Shown: in pieces, positions 30,522 through 40,162 of the stretch
Layout: each line of letters opens with the position of its first letter
How positions within the stretch are numbered: the stretch's first letter is position 1
Assembly (NCBI RefSeq): GCF_028618665.1
Contig: NZ_JAQITF010000006.1
Coordinates: forward strand, 62,001 to 126,000
DNA: 64,000 nt
Direction: 5' to 3'
Origin: Bartonella sp. AU16XJBT
Lineage (GTDB): Bacteria > Pseudomonadota > Alphaproteobacteria > Rhizobiales > Rhizobiaceae
Position numbers and translations under genes: made by a program
The notes under the pieces: generated by a model
Told to the model about the DNA's origin: nothing
The model's input: only the letters and a program-made list of their open reading frames with translations
Database searches by the model: none

Positions 30522-30896
30522 ATGAGTCGTTTTTCGGTAATAAGTCTAACACAAGCCGCTGTGAATCGTGTTAAAGCGATTATGGATTCGAAAGATGCAC
30601 GAGGTATTCTTGTTGGGATCAAAAAAGGCGGTTGTGCAGGAATGGAATATACAATTACTCTCGTCAAAGAAGAGGGAATAGACGCGGATGTTGTTGAAGT
30701 GAATGGTGCTCGTGTTTTTATAGCGCATGATGCGGTGTTATTTTTATTAGGAACACAGATGGATTATGAAGTAACAACGCTTCGTTCTGGTTTTGTTTTT
30801 AAAAATCCTAATCAAGTTTCAGCATGTGGGTGTGGCGAATCGGTAGAACTTCGTCCTGTTTCCCAAGATCAATATAAAACGAATCAAGCTTCGTGA
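30522..30896 (+). CDS. Iron-sulfur assembly accessory protein (SufA/IscA/HesB family)
   Basis: A-type carrier that delivers Fe-S clusters to apoproteins. The 124 residues carry the three conserved cysteines: one in KKGGCAGMEY and the pair in SACGCGESVEL near the C-terminus. The fold pattern VNGARVFIAHDAVLFLLGTQMDYE between them is typical. In other Rhizobiales the orthologue sits at the end of the suf operon; here it stands alone after a long gap, so its own promoter is needed. Confidence 0.93.
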   Translation: MSRFSVISLTQAAVNRVKAIMDSKDARGILVGIKKGGCAGMEYTITLVKEEGIDADVVEVNGARVFIAHDAVLFLLGTQMDYEVTTLRSGFVFKNPNQVSACGCGESVELRPVSQDQYKTNQAS

Positions 30897-30968
30897 AATT
30901 ATCCAAGCTTAAAAAAATTATCATCGAGTAATTCTAGGAGGCTTATTTTTGGGGTAGAAGGATATTTT

Positions 30969-31778
30969 TTATCGTTCATTTTTAGCTTGTTTCCAAAGTG
31001 CTTCCATTTCATTTAAGGATGCCTCAGTGAGTGTTTTAGATTGAGTGGATAGCTTTTCTTCAATATAGGCAAAACGATTTCGGAATTTTATATTTGTTCT
31101 TTTTAATGCTTTTTGTGAATCAATCGCTAAGTGGCGTGCGAGATTAAGAAGAATAAAGTAGAGATCTCCAAACTCTGCTTCTATTTCTGAATTTTTTTTA
31201 TTTTTGATGGCTTCTTTGAGCTCTTCAAGTTCTTCTTCTATTTTTGCAAGAACTTTATCACTTTCTTGCCAATCAAAACCCACTGTAGCTGCAGCTTCTT
31301 GTAGAGCAAGGGCCTCTTGGTTTGCTGGCTGGATTGGTTTTACTTTTGCAAGAATGCTTGAATTGTTGTTGTTTTCTTTGCACAATTTCTTTTGTTCAGC
31401 CTGTTCTTCTTTTTTTATATATTCCCACTCTTCTTTTATAAACCCTCGTTTTTTTTGCTCAGCATTTCCAAAAACGTGAGGATGGCGGCGAATCATTTTT
31501 GCAGTGATTGCATAAACAACATCTTCAAAAGTAAAGCTGCCTTCTTCTTGTGCAATGGTAGCAAGATAAACAACCTGTAAAAGGAGATCACCAAGTTCTT
31601 CACAGAGATCTTTTGTTTTTTTTCGTTCAATGGCATCGATGACTTCGTAAGCTTCTTCAAGTATATAGGGTATGAGAGATTCAAAAGTTTGTTTTTTATG
31701 CCAGAGACAACCACTATCAGGATTTCGTAATGCCGTGATAATTGCGGTGAGATCTTTGATATCTTTTGAGGCTAACAT
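30969..31778 (-). CDS. mazG: Nucleoside triphosphate pyrophosphohydrolase
   Basis: Hydrolyses (d)NTPs to monophosphates and pyrophosphate, a housecleaning enzyme. The 269 residues contain two MazG domains. The N-terminal one has the metal-binding pattern LWHKKQTFESLIPYILEEAYEVIDAIE with EELGDLLLQVVYL. The C-terminal one has IEEELEELKEAI with EAEFGDLYFILLNLARHL. It follows the lipid A cluster on the same strand but is functionally unrelated. Confidence 0.95.
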   Translation of the reverse strand: MLASKDIKDLTAIITALRNPDSGCLWHKKQTFESLIPYILEEAYEVIDAIERKKTKDLCEELGDLLLQVVYLATIAQEEGSFTFEDVVYAITAKMIRRHPHVFGNAEQKKRGFIKEEWEYIKKEEQAEQKKLCKENNNNSSILAKVKPIQPANQEALALQEAAATVGFDWQESDKVLAKIEEELEELKEAIKNKKNSEIEAEFGDLYFILLNLARHLAIDSQKALKRTNIKFRNRFAYIEEKLSTQSKTLTEASLNEMEALWKQAKNER

Positions 31779-31811
31779 TTATACTTCCTCCGTAAGCAAT
31801 AGAGCTTATGT

Positions 31812-32741
31812 TTAGATATCCCAACGTCTATGTAACCACATCCATTGTCCAGGATATTCACGGACCCAAGTTTCAACAATATCATTTAATTTTTGCACAG
31901 AAGCAGCTATATCGATATCGTTTTTTTCATCACGTGGAAGTTCTACATGTTCATATAATTCTAAACGATGGCGTCCTCCAGGGAGACGAATACAACGTGC
32001 TGGATAAATATCACAGTTATATTGTCGCGCAAGCTTTATAATTAAGGGATTTGTTTTAAGGGGTCTGTTAAAAAATGTTCCCATGATACCGCGGCGAAAT
32101 TTTTGATCAACCAGCATACCAACATTTTCACCTTCTGCTAATTTGCCTGCTAATGCCCATGCTGCACCAGCTTTGGAGGGAACAAGATGTCCCATAGAAG
32201 TTTGTCGTGCTTTAAGGACTCGTTTGGCAACATAAGGGTTATTGGGGGGTCTAAATAATACCGTAACATTCAGATCAAAACTTTGTGCGCAAATAGGCAG
32301 AAGTTCAAAATTTCCAGTATGCGCTGTGAAAAAAATATGTGGCTTTTTTTCATTTTTTAATCGCTCAAAGATTTCAATGCCTTTAACTTCAATAAAACCT
32401 GGCTCGTCCGCATGAGGATCAAAATCAAAAATTTTATCAAGAAAAATATATTCGGCTAGGAAGCGCCCTATATTTTCCCACATTTCTATTGCAATCGCAT
32501 AGCGTTCTTGCTCTGTTTTTTCTGGATATGCGCTCCTAAGATTTGCAAGTGTTATTTGATGACGATGGATCAGGGGACCAATTTTTTTTGCCAACCAAGA
32601 AAAAAAAGAAATTCCCATTTGGGCTGGAAAGCATTTTAAAATAAATAAAGAACTAAAGAGCAGATATGCCCACAACAAGTAGGATATTTTTTTAGCTATA
32701 ATTTTAATACGATAGATGAGATTTTTAAGAGAAAGCTTCAT
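31812..32741 (-). CDS. lpxXL: Lipid A long-chain acyltransferase (LpxXL-type, LpxL/HtrB family)
   Basis: Membrane-associated lysophospholipid-type acyltransferase of 309 residues. A hydrophobic N-terminal segment (about 20-40) is followed by the HX4E catalytic motif in FFTAHTGNFELLP and the later block VGMLVDQKFRRGIMGTFFNRP. In rhizobia, the enzyme encoded at the end of the acpXL cluster moves a C26-C28 hydroxy fatty acid from AcpXL onto lipid A; gene order supports the same role here. The substrate assignment is by context. Confidence 0.88.
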   Translation of the reverse strand: MKLSLKNLIYRIKIIAKKISYLLWAYLLFSSLFILKCFPAQMGISFFSWLAKKIGPLIHRHQITLANLRSAYPEKTEQERYAIAIEMWENIGRFLAEYIFLDKIFDFDPHADEPGFIEVKGIEIFERLKNEKKPHIFFTAHTGNFELLPICAQSFDLNVTVLFRPPNNPYVAKRVLKARQTSMGHLVPSKAGAAWALAGKLAEGENVGMLVDQKFRRGIMGTFFNRPLKTNPLIIKLARQYNCDIYPARCIRLPGGRHRLELYEHVELPRDEKNDIDIAASVQKLNDIVETWVREYPGQWMWLHRRWDI

Positions 32742-32747
32742 TATGAT

Positions 32748-33776
32748 TTAATTGATTTTAAGAATAATTTTACCAAAAACATCACGGCTCTCCATTCGGT
32801 TTAAAGCTGTATCCATTTCATCAAGTCCAACAATCGTATCAATGACAGGGTGTACAGCTTTTTGTGCCATTTTTTGCATGGCATTTTTCATATTTTCCAT
32901 ACGGCAGCCAAATGAACCAAATATTTTAAGTTGTTGCTGGAATAATTGCATGAGATTTATAGAGGCTGAAACACCAGAGGTAGAACCGCAAGTCACTAAG
33001 CGTGCTCCTTTTTTCATACACAACAGAGAACCATTCCATGTATCGGCACCAACATGCTCAAAAACAACGTCAACACCTTTTTTTTGAGTTAATTTACGTA
33101 CCACACCTTCAAAACGATCTTTACGATAATTAATCACATGATCTGCTCCAAGAGAGTGTGCTTTTGCAATTTTTTCATCTGAACCTACCGTCGTGATAAC
33201 AGTACAGCCCATATGTTTTGCAAGTTGAATGGCGGCAGAGCCAATACCGGAACCACCTGCTTGTATCAGGATTATTTCTCCTGCTTGTAGTTTTGCGTTA
33301 TCGAAAAGCATATGTTCTACGGTACCAAAAGTAATGGGAGCAACAGCGGCTTGGAATTCATCACATTGGGGAGGGGCTGGAACCAATAAACGTGCTGGCA
33401 AATTGACAAACTCACAAGCAAAACCATCAAGATGAAAACCGTAGACTCCCTTTACAGCCGTACAAAGATTATCTTGTCCTTCATGACAAGCTTGGCATAC
33501 TCCGCAGGTTTGTGCACCATAAAGTGAGACAATCTGTCCAAGTTGGAGATTTTCAACGCTATCTCCTACTTTTATAACCTCACCGGAAGCTTCGGCACCA
33601 ATAATGAGGGGCATTTTTCTTTTCGCAAAGGCCATGCCACGCCAGCCCCATACATCAATATGATTAAGAGCAACAGCTTTTATCCGCACTGTTACTTCAT
33701 CGGGAAGTGGAGATGGTGGTGGTGCAATATTGGTAATTTCAAGCTGGCGTTCATTTAGCAATTGTAGCGCACGCAT
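32748..33776 (-). CDS. Zinc-type alcohol dehydrogenase of the long-chain fatty acid cluster
   Basis: Medium-chain dehydrogenase/reductase of 342 residues. The catalytic domain has GAEASGEVIKVGD, the structural-zinc cysteines lie in CGVCQACHEGQDNLC, and the NADPH site is QAGGSGIGSAAIQLAK. Its position between fabF1XL and lpxXL corresponds to rhizobial adh2XL, proposed to act in very-long-chain acyl synthesis, perhaps as an enoyl- or ketoacyl-reductase. The exact reaction is not proven. It lies six bases upstream of lpxXL, so the two are cotranscribed. Confidence 0.88.
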   Translation of the reverse strand: MRALQLLNERQLEITNIAPPPSPLPDEVTVRIKAVALNHIDVWGWRGMAFAKRKMPLIIGAEASGEVIKVGDSVENLQLGQIVSLYGAQTCGVCQACHEGQDNLCTAVKGVYGFHLDGFACEFVNLPARLLVPAPPQCDEFQAAVAPITFGTVEHMLFDNAKLQAGEIILIQAGGSGIGSAAIQLAKHMGCTVITTVGSDEKIAKAHSLGADHVINYRKDRFEGVVRKLTQKKGVDVVFEHVGADTWNGSLLCMKKGARLVTCGSTSGVSASINLMQLFQQQLKIFGSFGCRMENMKNAMQKMAQKAVHPVIDTIVGLDEMDTALNRMESRDVFGKIILKIN

Positions 33777-33844
33777 TATTATTCCCCTTCAATTGATAAT
33801 TGCTATTGCTTTAGTACGATTAACTTTGGTCAGTATGGAAAAAA

Positions 33845-35119
33845 TTATCCTTTATAGGCTGTGATAACAAGACTCGTATTTTGACCACCAAATCCAAATG
33901 AGTTTGACAAAACCGCATTGACATTGGCTTTACGGCTATGATGAGGAACAACGTCTAAAGGGATAGAAGGGTCAGGATTATCGTAATTTATTGTAGGTGG
34001 AAGTATCCCCGATTGAATGGTCAAAAGCGAAAAAACGGCTTCTATGGCACCAGCAGCAGTTAAGGTATGCCCAATCATTGATTTATTAGAAGAAACTGGA
34101 ATATGCTTTAGAATGTCACCAAAGACTGTCGATAACGCAAGATATTCCATTTTCTCATTTTCAGGTGTGGAGGTTCCGTGGGCATTAATATAGTCAATTT
34201 CATGGATGGTGATTTGTGCATCATTTAAGGCTTTGCGAACGGATCCAATGGCTGGTGATGCGTCGGGTTTTGAACGTGTACGGTGAAAATCATCAGCTGT
34301 TTCTCCACAACCTGCTAAAATTCCTAAAATTGTAGCATTACGGTTTAATGCGCTTTGAAGAGATTCAAGAACAAAAGCTCCGGAGCCTTCTGCCATAACA
34401 AATCCATCTCTGTCTCGGCTGAAAGGTTTTGCTGCTTTTTCTGCGGGTTCATTCTGAGTGGAAAGAGCAGATAGTAATGAAAAACGAATGAGAGATTCTG
34501 CTGAAACTGATCCATCTGTCGCAATGGTGAGAGCGCGATTTGTTTCTCCTCGTCGAATAGATTCAACACCTAATTGAATTGCTGTTGCACCAGATGCACA
34601 AGCCGTGGAAAGTGTAACGGGAAGCCCTTTTGTGCCAAACGTTTTTTGCAGTTTTTCTGCAATTGCACCAAATTGTGTGGTTTCAAAAAGTGTCTCATGG
34701 GGTTTATGCTGACAGATTTTAAGAAGATGTGCATAAGAAGGCTCATTATTGAAGTCTTCCTCTTGATCAAGACTAAAACGTGCTTGCCATTCAAGTTCAA
34801 CAGGAGGCGCAGCTAGAAAGAGAGGTCCATTAAAATTTGTTTTATCAAGAGCAGCTTGTTCTAAAGCTTCTTCAGCAGAAAGATGTGCAAGCTTTTGAGA
34901 AAGAGCCGAAGCACCAAGCCTACTTTCTTCAAGAAAATCAATTGTTCCAGCAATATATGTATTTAATCCCTCAACGGGAAAACGTGTTATTTTGTGGATA
35001 CCACTTACGCCGCTTGTTAATTTTTGCCAATTTTCATGTTTTCCTTGTCCTAGTGATGTGACAACGCCTGCTCCAGTTATCGCTACAAGTGGACGTCCAA
35101 AATGATCATGATATTTCAC
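33845..35119 (-). CDS. fabF1XL: Beta-ketoacyl-ACP synthase, catalytic partner (FabF1XL-like)
   Basis: Condensing enzyme of 424 residues, expected to elongate acyl chains carried on AcpXL. The full catalytic set is visible: the nucleophile Cys in LSTACASGATAIQLG, the first His in NAHGTSTPENE and the second in MIGHTLTAAGAIEA, with the C-terminal Gly-rich FGFGGQNTSLV. It pairs with the preceding synthase-like gene (15-base gap), which lacks these residues. Confidence 0.92.
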   Translation of the reverse strand: MKYHDHFGRPLVAITGAGVVTSLGQGKHENWQKLTSGVSGIHKITRFPVEGLNTYIAGTIDFLEESRLGASALSQKLAHLSAEEALEQAALDKTNFNGPLFLAAPPVELEWQARFSLDQEEDFNNEPSYAHLLKICQHKPHETLFETTQFGAIAEKLQKTFGTKGLPVTLSTACASGATAIQLGVESIRRGETNRALTIATDGSVSAESLIRFSLLSALSTQNEPAEKAAKPFSRDRDGFVMAEGSGAFVLESLQSALNRNATILGILAGCGETADDFHRTRSKPDASPAIGSVRKALNDAQITIHEIDYINAHGTSTPENEKMEYLALSTVFGDILKHIPVSSNKSMIGHTLTAAGAIEAVFSLLTIQSGILPPTINYDNPDPSIPLDVVPHHSRKANVNAVLSNSFGFGGQNTSLVITAYKG

Positions 35120-35134
35120 GATAGAAATTCCCCT

Positions 35135-36310
35135 TCAAACAGCCGTAAGACGTACGATACCTTCAGCCCTTTTTATACCAATCGTTGTGACAAATATTTC
35201 ATGTACTTCTTTTAAAAAAGGTTTTTCATGAGGACTTAACGCTGGAAAACAATGTTTTTTTTCAATTGAAAGTGCTGCAAGAGCAAGTGCTAAAGGAAAT
35301 TGTGCTTCTCGCATATAACCGAATAATGTTGTAATACCGCGGTAAGATAAATCAGCATCATCAAGAGCATCTTGTTCTGCTTTTGTTGCCTTGTGAGCAC
35401 CAGAGGCTGCTGAAATGGCTAAGGAAGCTTTAGCACCCGCCGTTTTTAACATTGTTGCAATTGATTTCTTAAGCGGCGTTTTGGTTCTATCTGTTTGATC
35501 TGTAATAATTTGGCTAATTTCAGCATAAGCACGTGCGTTACGTTTCTTTGCATGTTCTCCACTTTCAAGAACCAAAAATACACCACCAGAACCGGTGATA
35601 ATACCACCACCAGGGTGAATTGCACGATCCCACACTGAACTCCATCCATTATGGGTTAAAAGTCCTCCAAGCTCATGGGCCAACAACATATCATAACTTT
35701 GTGCATTATAGGAACTTCCGACAAGAGCATGGGTACTTTGTCCTGATTTAATGCGGGCTACAGCAATTTGAAGTGCAGAAAGTCCACTGCCTTCTTCTCC
35801 CATAAATGTGCGGGATGACCCAGTGACTTTATGAACGATTGAAATGTTTCCCGCCAGAAGATTTGAAAGTTGAGCCAAAAATAATGTTGGACGAAGTTCA
35901 GTTGAAAGCGCAACATTTAACATAGAAGCATGATCGGTGATTGCTCGCGCTTTAGAAAGAATCTGTGTATCAACAATAATATCACGTTCTCCTCCACTTG
36001 CTGCTACGATCATGTCCATTGTTGACGTGAATTGTTCATTATTTTTCATGCCAGCATCATCAAGAGCAAGACCAGCTGCATAGGTACCAAGACGTTGCCA
36101 TGTGCCCATTTGCCGTTGATCACTTTTTTTGGGAATTTGTAAACTCCAATCAACTTCAGGCAATTTATGAACTGTGTAGGGCGAAAAAGTTGTACAATCT
36201 AGGTTTGGTGTACAGATTGGATCATTTAAGAGATTCCAATGTTGATCAGTTCCTTCCCCCAGAGAGCTTATGAGGCCTATACCGGTGATGAATACAGATT
36301 GCTCATGCAT
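35135..36310 (-). CDS. fabF2XL: Ketoacyl synthase-like protein lacking catalytic residues (FabF2XL-like)
   Basis: Thiolase-fold protein of 391 residues with FITGIGLISSLGEGTDQHW at the start. The nucleophile region reads VTGSSRTFMGEEGSGLSALQIAV: no Cys is present at the expected place. The two His motifs of active synthases (HGTxT and GHTxxAAG) are not found; SAASGAHKA is the nearest match. It therefore resembles a chain-length-factor-type partner of the next synthase. Position between acpXL and fabF1XL matches the rhizobial fabF2XL. Confidence 0.85.
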   Translation of the reverse strand: MHEQSVFITGIGLISSLGEGTDQHWNLLNDPICTPNLDCTTFSPYTVHKLPEVDWSLQIPKKSDQRQMGTWQRLGTYAAGLALDDAGMKNNEQFTSTMDMIVAASGGERDIIVDTQILSKARAITDHASMLNVALSTELRPTLFLAQLSNLLAGNISIVHKVTGSSRTFMGEEGSGLSALQIAVARIKSGQSTHALVGSSYNAQSYDMLLAHELGGLLTHNGWSSVWDRAIHPGGGIITGSGGVFLVLESGEHAKKRNARAYAEISQIITDQTDRTKTPLKKSIATMLKTAGAKASLAISAASGAHKATKAEQDALDDADLSYRGITTLFGYMREAQFPLALALAALSIEKKHCFPALSPHEKPFLKEVHEIFVTTIGIKRAEGIVRLTAV

Positions 36311-36320
36311 AGTGAAAAAA

Positions 36321-36605
36321 TTACTCCGCCTGTTTTAAGGCAACGAGATCATCAATTTTTGCACAAAGGTTTTTAAGAACAAAGTATTCTTCTGTAGCAA
36401 CTGTACCTTCATTGACTTCTTGCGTCCATTGTTCCAGAGGAACTTTTATTCCGAAAGCTTTATCAATAGCGAAAACAATATCAAGAAAATCAAGACTGTC
36501 GATTCCTAAATCATCAATTGTATGACTTTCAGGTGTGATGGTATTGCGATCAATTTCACTGATTTCTGCAATAATATCAGCAACTTTATCAAACGTGGAA
36601 GGCAA
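36321..36605 (-). CDS. acpXL: Acyl carrier protein AcpXL
   Basis: Specialised acyl carrier of 94 residues that carries the very-long-chain acyl group destined for lipid A. The 4'-phosphopantetheine Ser is in [16 protein letters not shown]. The sequence is longer than the housekeeping AcpP (about 78) and begins [14 protein letters not shown] like rhizobial AcpXL. It heads the cluster acpXL-fabF2XL-fabF1XL-adh-lpxXL. The fabZXL gene that follows acpXL in Rhizobium is absent here: only ten bases separate acpXL from the next gene. Confidence 0.93.
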   Translation of the reverse strand: MPSTFDKVADIIAEISEIDRNTITPESHTIDDLGIDSLDFLDIVFAIDKAFGIKVPLEQWTQEVNEGTVATEEYFVLKNLCAKIDDLVALKQAE

Positions 36606-36710
36606 TGTACGGATTCCTTATTATAGCGTTAGTAAATTCAAAATACATTTAATATTACCCTTCTAGCCTTTTTTCTCTTTAAAAAAAAGCCTTAATCCAG
36701 AATATAATTG

Positions 36711-36730
36711 TCTTTTCTATAGAGAAAAGA
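36711..36730. terminator. Inverted repeat between maeB and acpXL
   Basis: TCTTTTCT and AGAAAAGA form a perfect 8-bp stem with a four-base loop (ATAG), in the gap between the maeB stop and the acpXL start. It may end the maeB transcript, but there is no adjacent U run on the minus strand. Confidence 0.3.
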
Positions 36731-36793
36731 GCTTTACAGTACGTGAAATACTATACCTCAATATTTAAAAAACTTTGAAGTTTTATTGCACAT

Positions 36794-39112
36794 TTATTTT
36801 ACGATTCCATTTTTTCTATTTGCTGCAAGAACGGCAAGGGCTGTTATATTAACAACGCCTCGTGAAGTTACTGAAGGCGTTAGTATATGGGCGGGACGTG
36901 CTGCCCCAATTAAGATAGGACCAACATGAAGTGCATTTGTGAGACTTTTAACAGTGTTGAGCGTGATGTTGGCTGAATCAAGAGTTGGAAAGATAAGCAA
37001 ATTTGCTTCACTTTTGAGACGAGAATCGGGAAAAACACGATCACGAAAAACTTTCGAAAGGGCAGCATCACCGTGCATTTCACCATCTGCTTCTAAATGA
37101 GGGTATTCTTTGGCAAGAATTTCTGTTGCACGGCGCATTTTACGCGCACTTTCTGTGTTTTTAGAACCAAAATTTGAGTGTGATAATAAGGCTGCTTTGG
37201 GTGTTATTCCAAATGCTTCAACTTCTTGAGCTGCCAATACAGTCATTTCAGCGATTTCTTCGGCAGAGGGATTTTCGTTGACGTAAGTATCTGTGAGAAA
37301 AAGAGTACGCTGTTGAGAGATAAGCAAACTCATAGCAGAAAAACGATGAACATGAGGATCAAGTCCAATAATTTGCTCAATCAATTCAAGTTGACGTTCA
37401 AAACGTCCTTCTAAGCCGCAAATCATCGCATCTGCTTCTTCACGCATGACAGCAAGGGCAGCAATAGCGGTTGTTGATGTTCTAACGATTGTTTTTGCCA
37501 TTTCAGGCGTAACGCCACGTCTTCCTGTATAATGAAAAAATAAATTAACATAATCACGAAAACGTGGATCATCTTCAGGGTTTGTTAATTCAAAATCTAT
37601 ATTAGGGCGAATTTTCAAACCAAAGCGTTTTAATCTTGCTTCTACGACGTGTGGACGGCCGATAAGGAGAGGTATTGCTGTTTGTTCTTCAATGACAACT
37701 TGTGCTGCACGAAGGACGCGTTCATCTTCACCATTGGCATAGATAACACGTTTACGTTTTGCGGTTTTTGCTGCAGCAAAAACAGGTTTCATTGTTAGAC
37801 CAGAAAGAAAGACAAATCGATTGAGGATATCATGGTAGGCTTCCATATCTTCAATGGGACGAAGTGCGACACCCGTTGCCATTGCTGCTTTAGCAACAGC
37901 GGGAGCAATACGCAGTATTAAACGCGGATCAAAAGGAGAGGGGATCAGATAGTCTGGCCCAAAATTAGGCGGTTCTTTTGAGTATGCACGTGCTACAACA
38001 TCTGAAGTTTCTTCACGCGCAAGGGCAGCAATTGCATGAACAGCAGCCATTTTCATTGCTTCATTAATTGCAGTAGCACCTACGTCTAACGCACCACGGA
38101 AGATATAGGGAAAACAAAGGACATTATTAACTTGATTGGGATAATCAGAGCGCCCTGTGCAGATCATTGCATCGGGTCGTATAGAATGTGCTTCTTCAGG
38201 CATAATTTCTGGTACTGGATTAGCCAGCGCTAAAATTAATGGATTTTGAGCCATTCTTTTAAGATATTCAGGCTTTAAAACACCACCTGCCGATAGGCCT
38301 AGAAAAATATCCGCATCATCAATAATATCGGATAAAGTTCGTGCGTCAGTTTTTTGTGCATAAGTGACTTTCCAACGATCCATAAGGGTCTTGCGACCTT
38401 CATAAACAACGCCCTCTAAGTCACTAAGCCAAATATTTTCAACTTTTGCTCCAAGACGGACCAAAAGATTAAGACAAGCTAGGGCGGCAGCACCTGCACC
38501 TGAAGTAACTATTTTTGCATTTTCAATTTTTTTTCCTGAAAGATTTAAGGCATTTAAGACAGCTGCAGAAACAATAATGGCCGTTCCATGTTGGTCATCA
38601 TGAAAAACTGGAATATTCATCTTAGCGCGCAGCTTTTCTTCGATTTCAAAACATTCAGGAGCTTTAATATCCTCAAGATTAATACCACCAAATGTAGGTT
38701 CTAAGGTGGATACCGTTTGTACCATTTGCTCTATATCGGATGCATCAATTTCAATATCAAAAACATCAATATTCGCAAATTTTTTAAATAAAACGGCTTT
38801 GCCTTCCATAACTGGCTTTGAAGCGAGTGGGCCAATGTTTCCTAAACCAAGAACAGCCGTTCCATTTGATATAACAGCGACTAAATTAGAACGAGATGTA
38901 TATTGAGCAGCAAGATTGGGATCTTCATGAATTGCAAGACATGGTGCTGCAACGCCTGGGGAATAAGCAAGAGCTAAATCACGTTGATTATCAAGAGGTT
39001 TTGTTGCTTGTATTTCCAATTTTCCAGGTTTGGGGTGTTGGTGATAAAAAAGTGCAGCATTGTCAAGTTCAGCTATTGGTGAACTGAAATTATTATTTCG
39101 TTCTCTAGACAT
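36794..39112 (-). CDS. maeB: NADP-type malic enzyme with C-terminal phosphotransacetylase-like domain
   Basis: Decarboxylates malate to pyruvate, giving reducing power. About residues 20-430 form the malic domains ([40 protein letters not shown], and the nucleotide site [12 protein letters not shown]). The C-terminal 330 residues form the phosphotransacetylase-like domain (e.g. [20 protein letters not shown]), usually regulatory. The start is set at the ATG at 39112 (MSRERNNNF, 772 residues); the frame also runs to a TTG 15 bases earlier, which is less likely. Transcribed alone. Confidence 0.95.
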   Translation of the reverse strand: MSRERNNNFSSPIAELDNAALFYHQHPKPGKLEIQATKPLDNQRDLALAYSPGVAAPCLAIHEDPNLAAQYTSRSNLVAVISNGTAVLGLGNIGPLASKPVMEGKAVLFKKFANIDVFDIEIDASDIEQMVQTVSTLEPTFGGINLEDIKAPECFEIEEKLRAKMNIPVFHDDQHGTAIIVSAAVLNALNLSGKKIENAKIVTSGAGAAALACLNLLVRLGAKVENIWLSDLEGVVYEGRKTLMDRWKVTYAQKTDARTLSDIIDDADIFLGLSAGGVLKPEYLKRMAQNPLILALANPVPEIMPEEAHSIRPDAMICTGRSDYPNQVNNVLCFPYIFRGALDVGATAINEAMKMAAVHAIAALAREETSDVVARAYSKEPPNFGPDYLIPSPFDPRLILRIAPAVAKAAMATGVALRPIEDMEAYHDILNRFVFLSGLTMKPVFAAAKTAKRKRVIYANGEDERVLRAAQVVIEEQTAIPLLIGRPHVVEARLKRFGLKIRPNIDFELTNPEDDPRFRDYVNLFFHYTGRRGVTPEMAKTIVRTSTTAIAALAVMREEADAMICGLEGRFERQLELIEQIIGLDPHVHRFSAMSLLISQQRTLFLTDTYVNENPSAEEIAEMTVLAAQEVEAFGITPKAALLSHSNFGSKNTESARKMRRATEILAKEYPHLEADGEMHGDAALSKVFRDRVFPDSRLKSEANLLIFPTLDSANITLNTVKSLTNALHVGPILIGAARPAHILTPSVTSRGVVNITALAVLAANRKNGIVK

Positions 39113-39202
39113 TTTTATGATATCCAAGTTAGTGTATGTTTATATGAGTGTTCCATCTACAATAAGGTTTTGTCCACTAATAGATCCTCATTTCTCTGAA
39201 TA

Positions 39203-39343
39203 TCAAAATGCATGAGCATGAGCAAATTCTTCTGGATCGTAAAACCAGGTTGATGTTTCTTTTCGTTTGTGCGCATGAATAATTTCATTGATAGCAGCAC
39301 ATTTGTTTTTCTTATCCTTAATAAAATGCGTAAAAATTAATTA
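39203..39343 (-). pseudogene. Unidentified C-terminal gene fragment upstream of maeB
   Basis: An open frame of about 46 codons without a start, ending at TGA (39203-39205). It has ordinary protein composition with INEIIHAHKRK and the ending TWFYDPEEFAHAHAF. Upstream there is an in-frame TAA. I do not recognise the family. It is probably the tail of a lost gene. Confidence 0.3.
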
Positions 39344-40124
39344 GTCTACAAACAAATAAAATACTTAAGAATGATTACATTACCAAGCCATTATTTTTTT
39401 TGCAATGCTTACAAAATAAGGAAAGAACAGAAGAGCTTTTACTGTTCATTTCATTCGCTTTTTATAAAATATATATTTTATTTAAAGTTCTATACGTAGG
39501 TAGAAGAATTTTAGAACAATAATTTGAAAATTATAAACTGTTTGTTCAGCTATTTACAAGGAGATGGGAACGTTAAAAATGGAATTTGTGTTGTTTATTG
39601 TTCAATTGAATTGTTAATCGTTTAGAGCTGTATTTTTTATATACTGACAAGTATGTGTTTTAATAAACGAAGCTGTCATTGGAAAAGTTGTCATTGCGCA
39701 TTTGACATATGAAGTTCATATATCCCATATAACGCGTTACTTTATACTTTATAATAAAAAAATATTTACTTACATATTTCAAGCGAGAGTAATATGTGGA
39801 TAAAAAACCTTTAAGAAAAGAATAGAGATATTTTTTACATAAAAAGTACGAAAAAATTTTGTGAGTTAGCAAATAAAATAATATTACTGGTTTTGTGCCT
39901 TTATGAAACTACGAAAAATAAAAGGATTACGAGAAGGATAAAGCAGTAGAAAATATGCTTTATCATTTTTAGAATGATAGGCTGTTTGATAGTTATTATG
40001 CTTTCTTTAAGCTTATCGCTTAGGCTATCAAAAGAACACATGCCAATCATCAGTCTTTGAAGTACAAAGTTTTAAGTTGATTGCAAAGCACACTATGATA
40101 AAAAATTAAGACAACTGGAGGGAG

Positions 40125-40155
40125 AAAAAGTGGAAAAATATTTTTTCCACTTTTC
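40125..40155 (-). terminator. Strong terminator of the large coiled-coil gene
   Basis: A nearly perfect palindrome, with a 13-bp stem (AAAAGTGGAAAAA / TTTTTCCACTTTT) and a three-base loop, starts 8 bases past the gene's stop. On the minus strand the 3' arm ends in TTTTTC, the form of an intrinsic terminator. Confidence 0.7.
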
Positions 40156-40162
40156 TCATTGC

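Larger units (their letters stand above)
39113..40162. other. Gap between maeB and the large coiled-coil gene
   Basis: Mostly AT-rich and non-coding. It contains a short degraded frame at 39203-39343 (listed) and inverted repeats around 39956-40033 (TATCATT/AATGATA, and TTTGATAG/CTATCAAA about 36 bases apart). A strong terminator sits at its right end. Confidence 0.5.
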
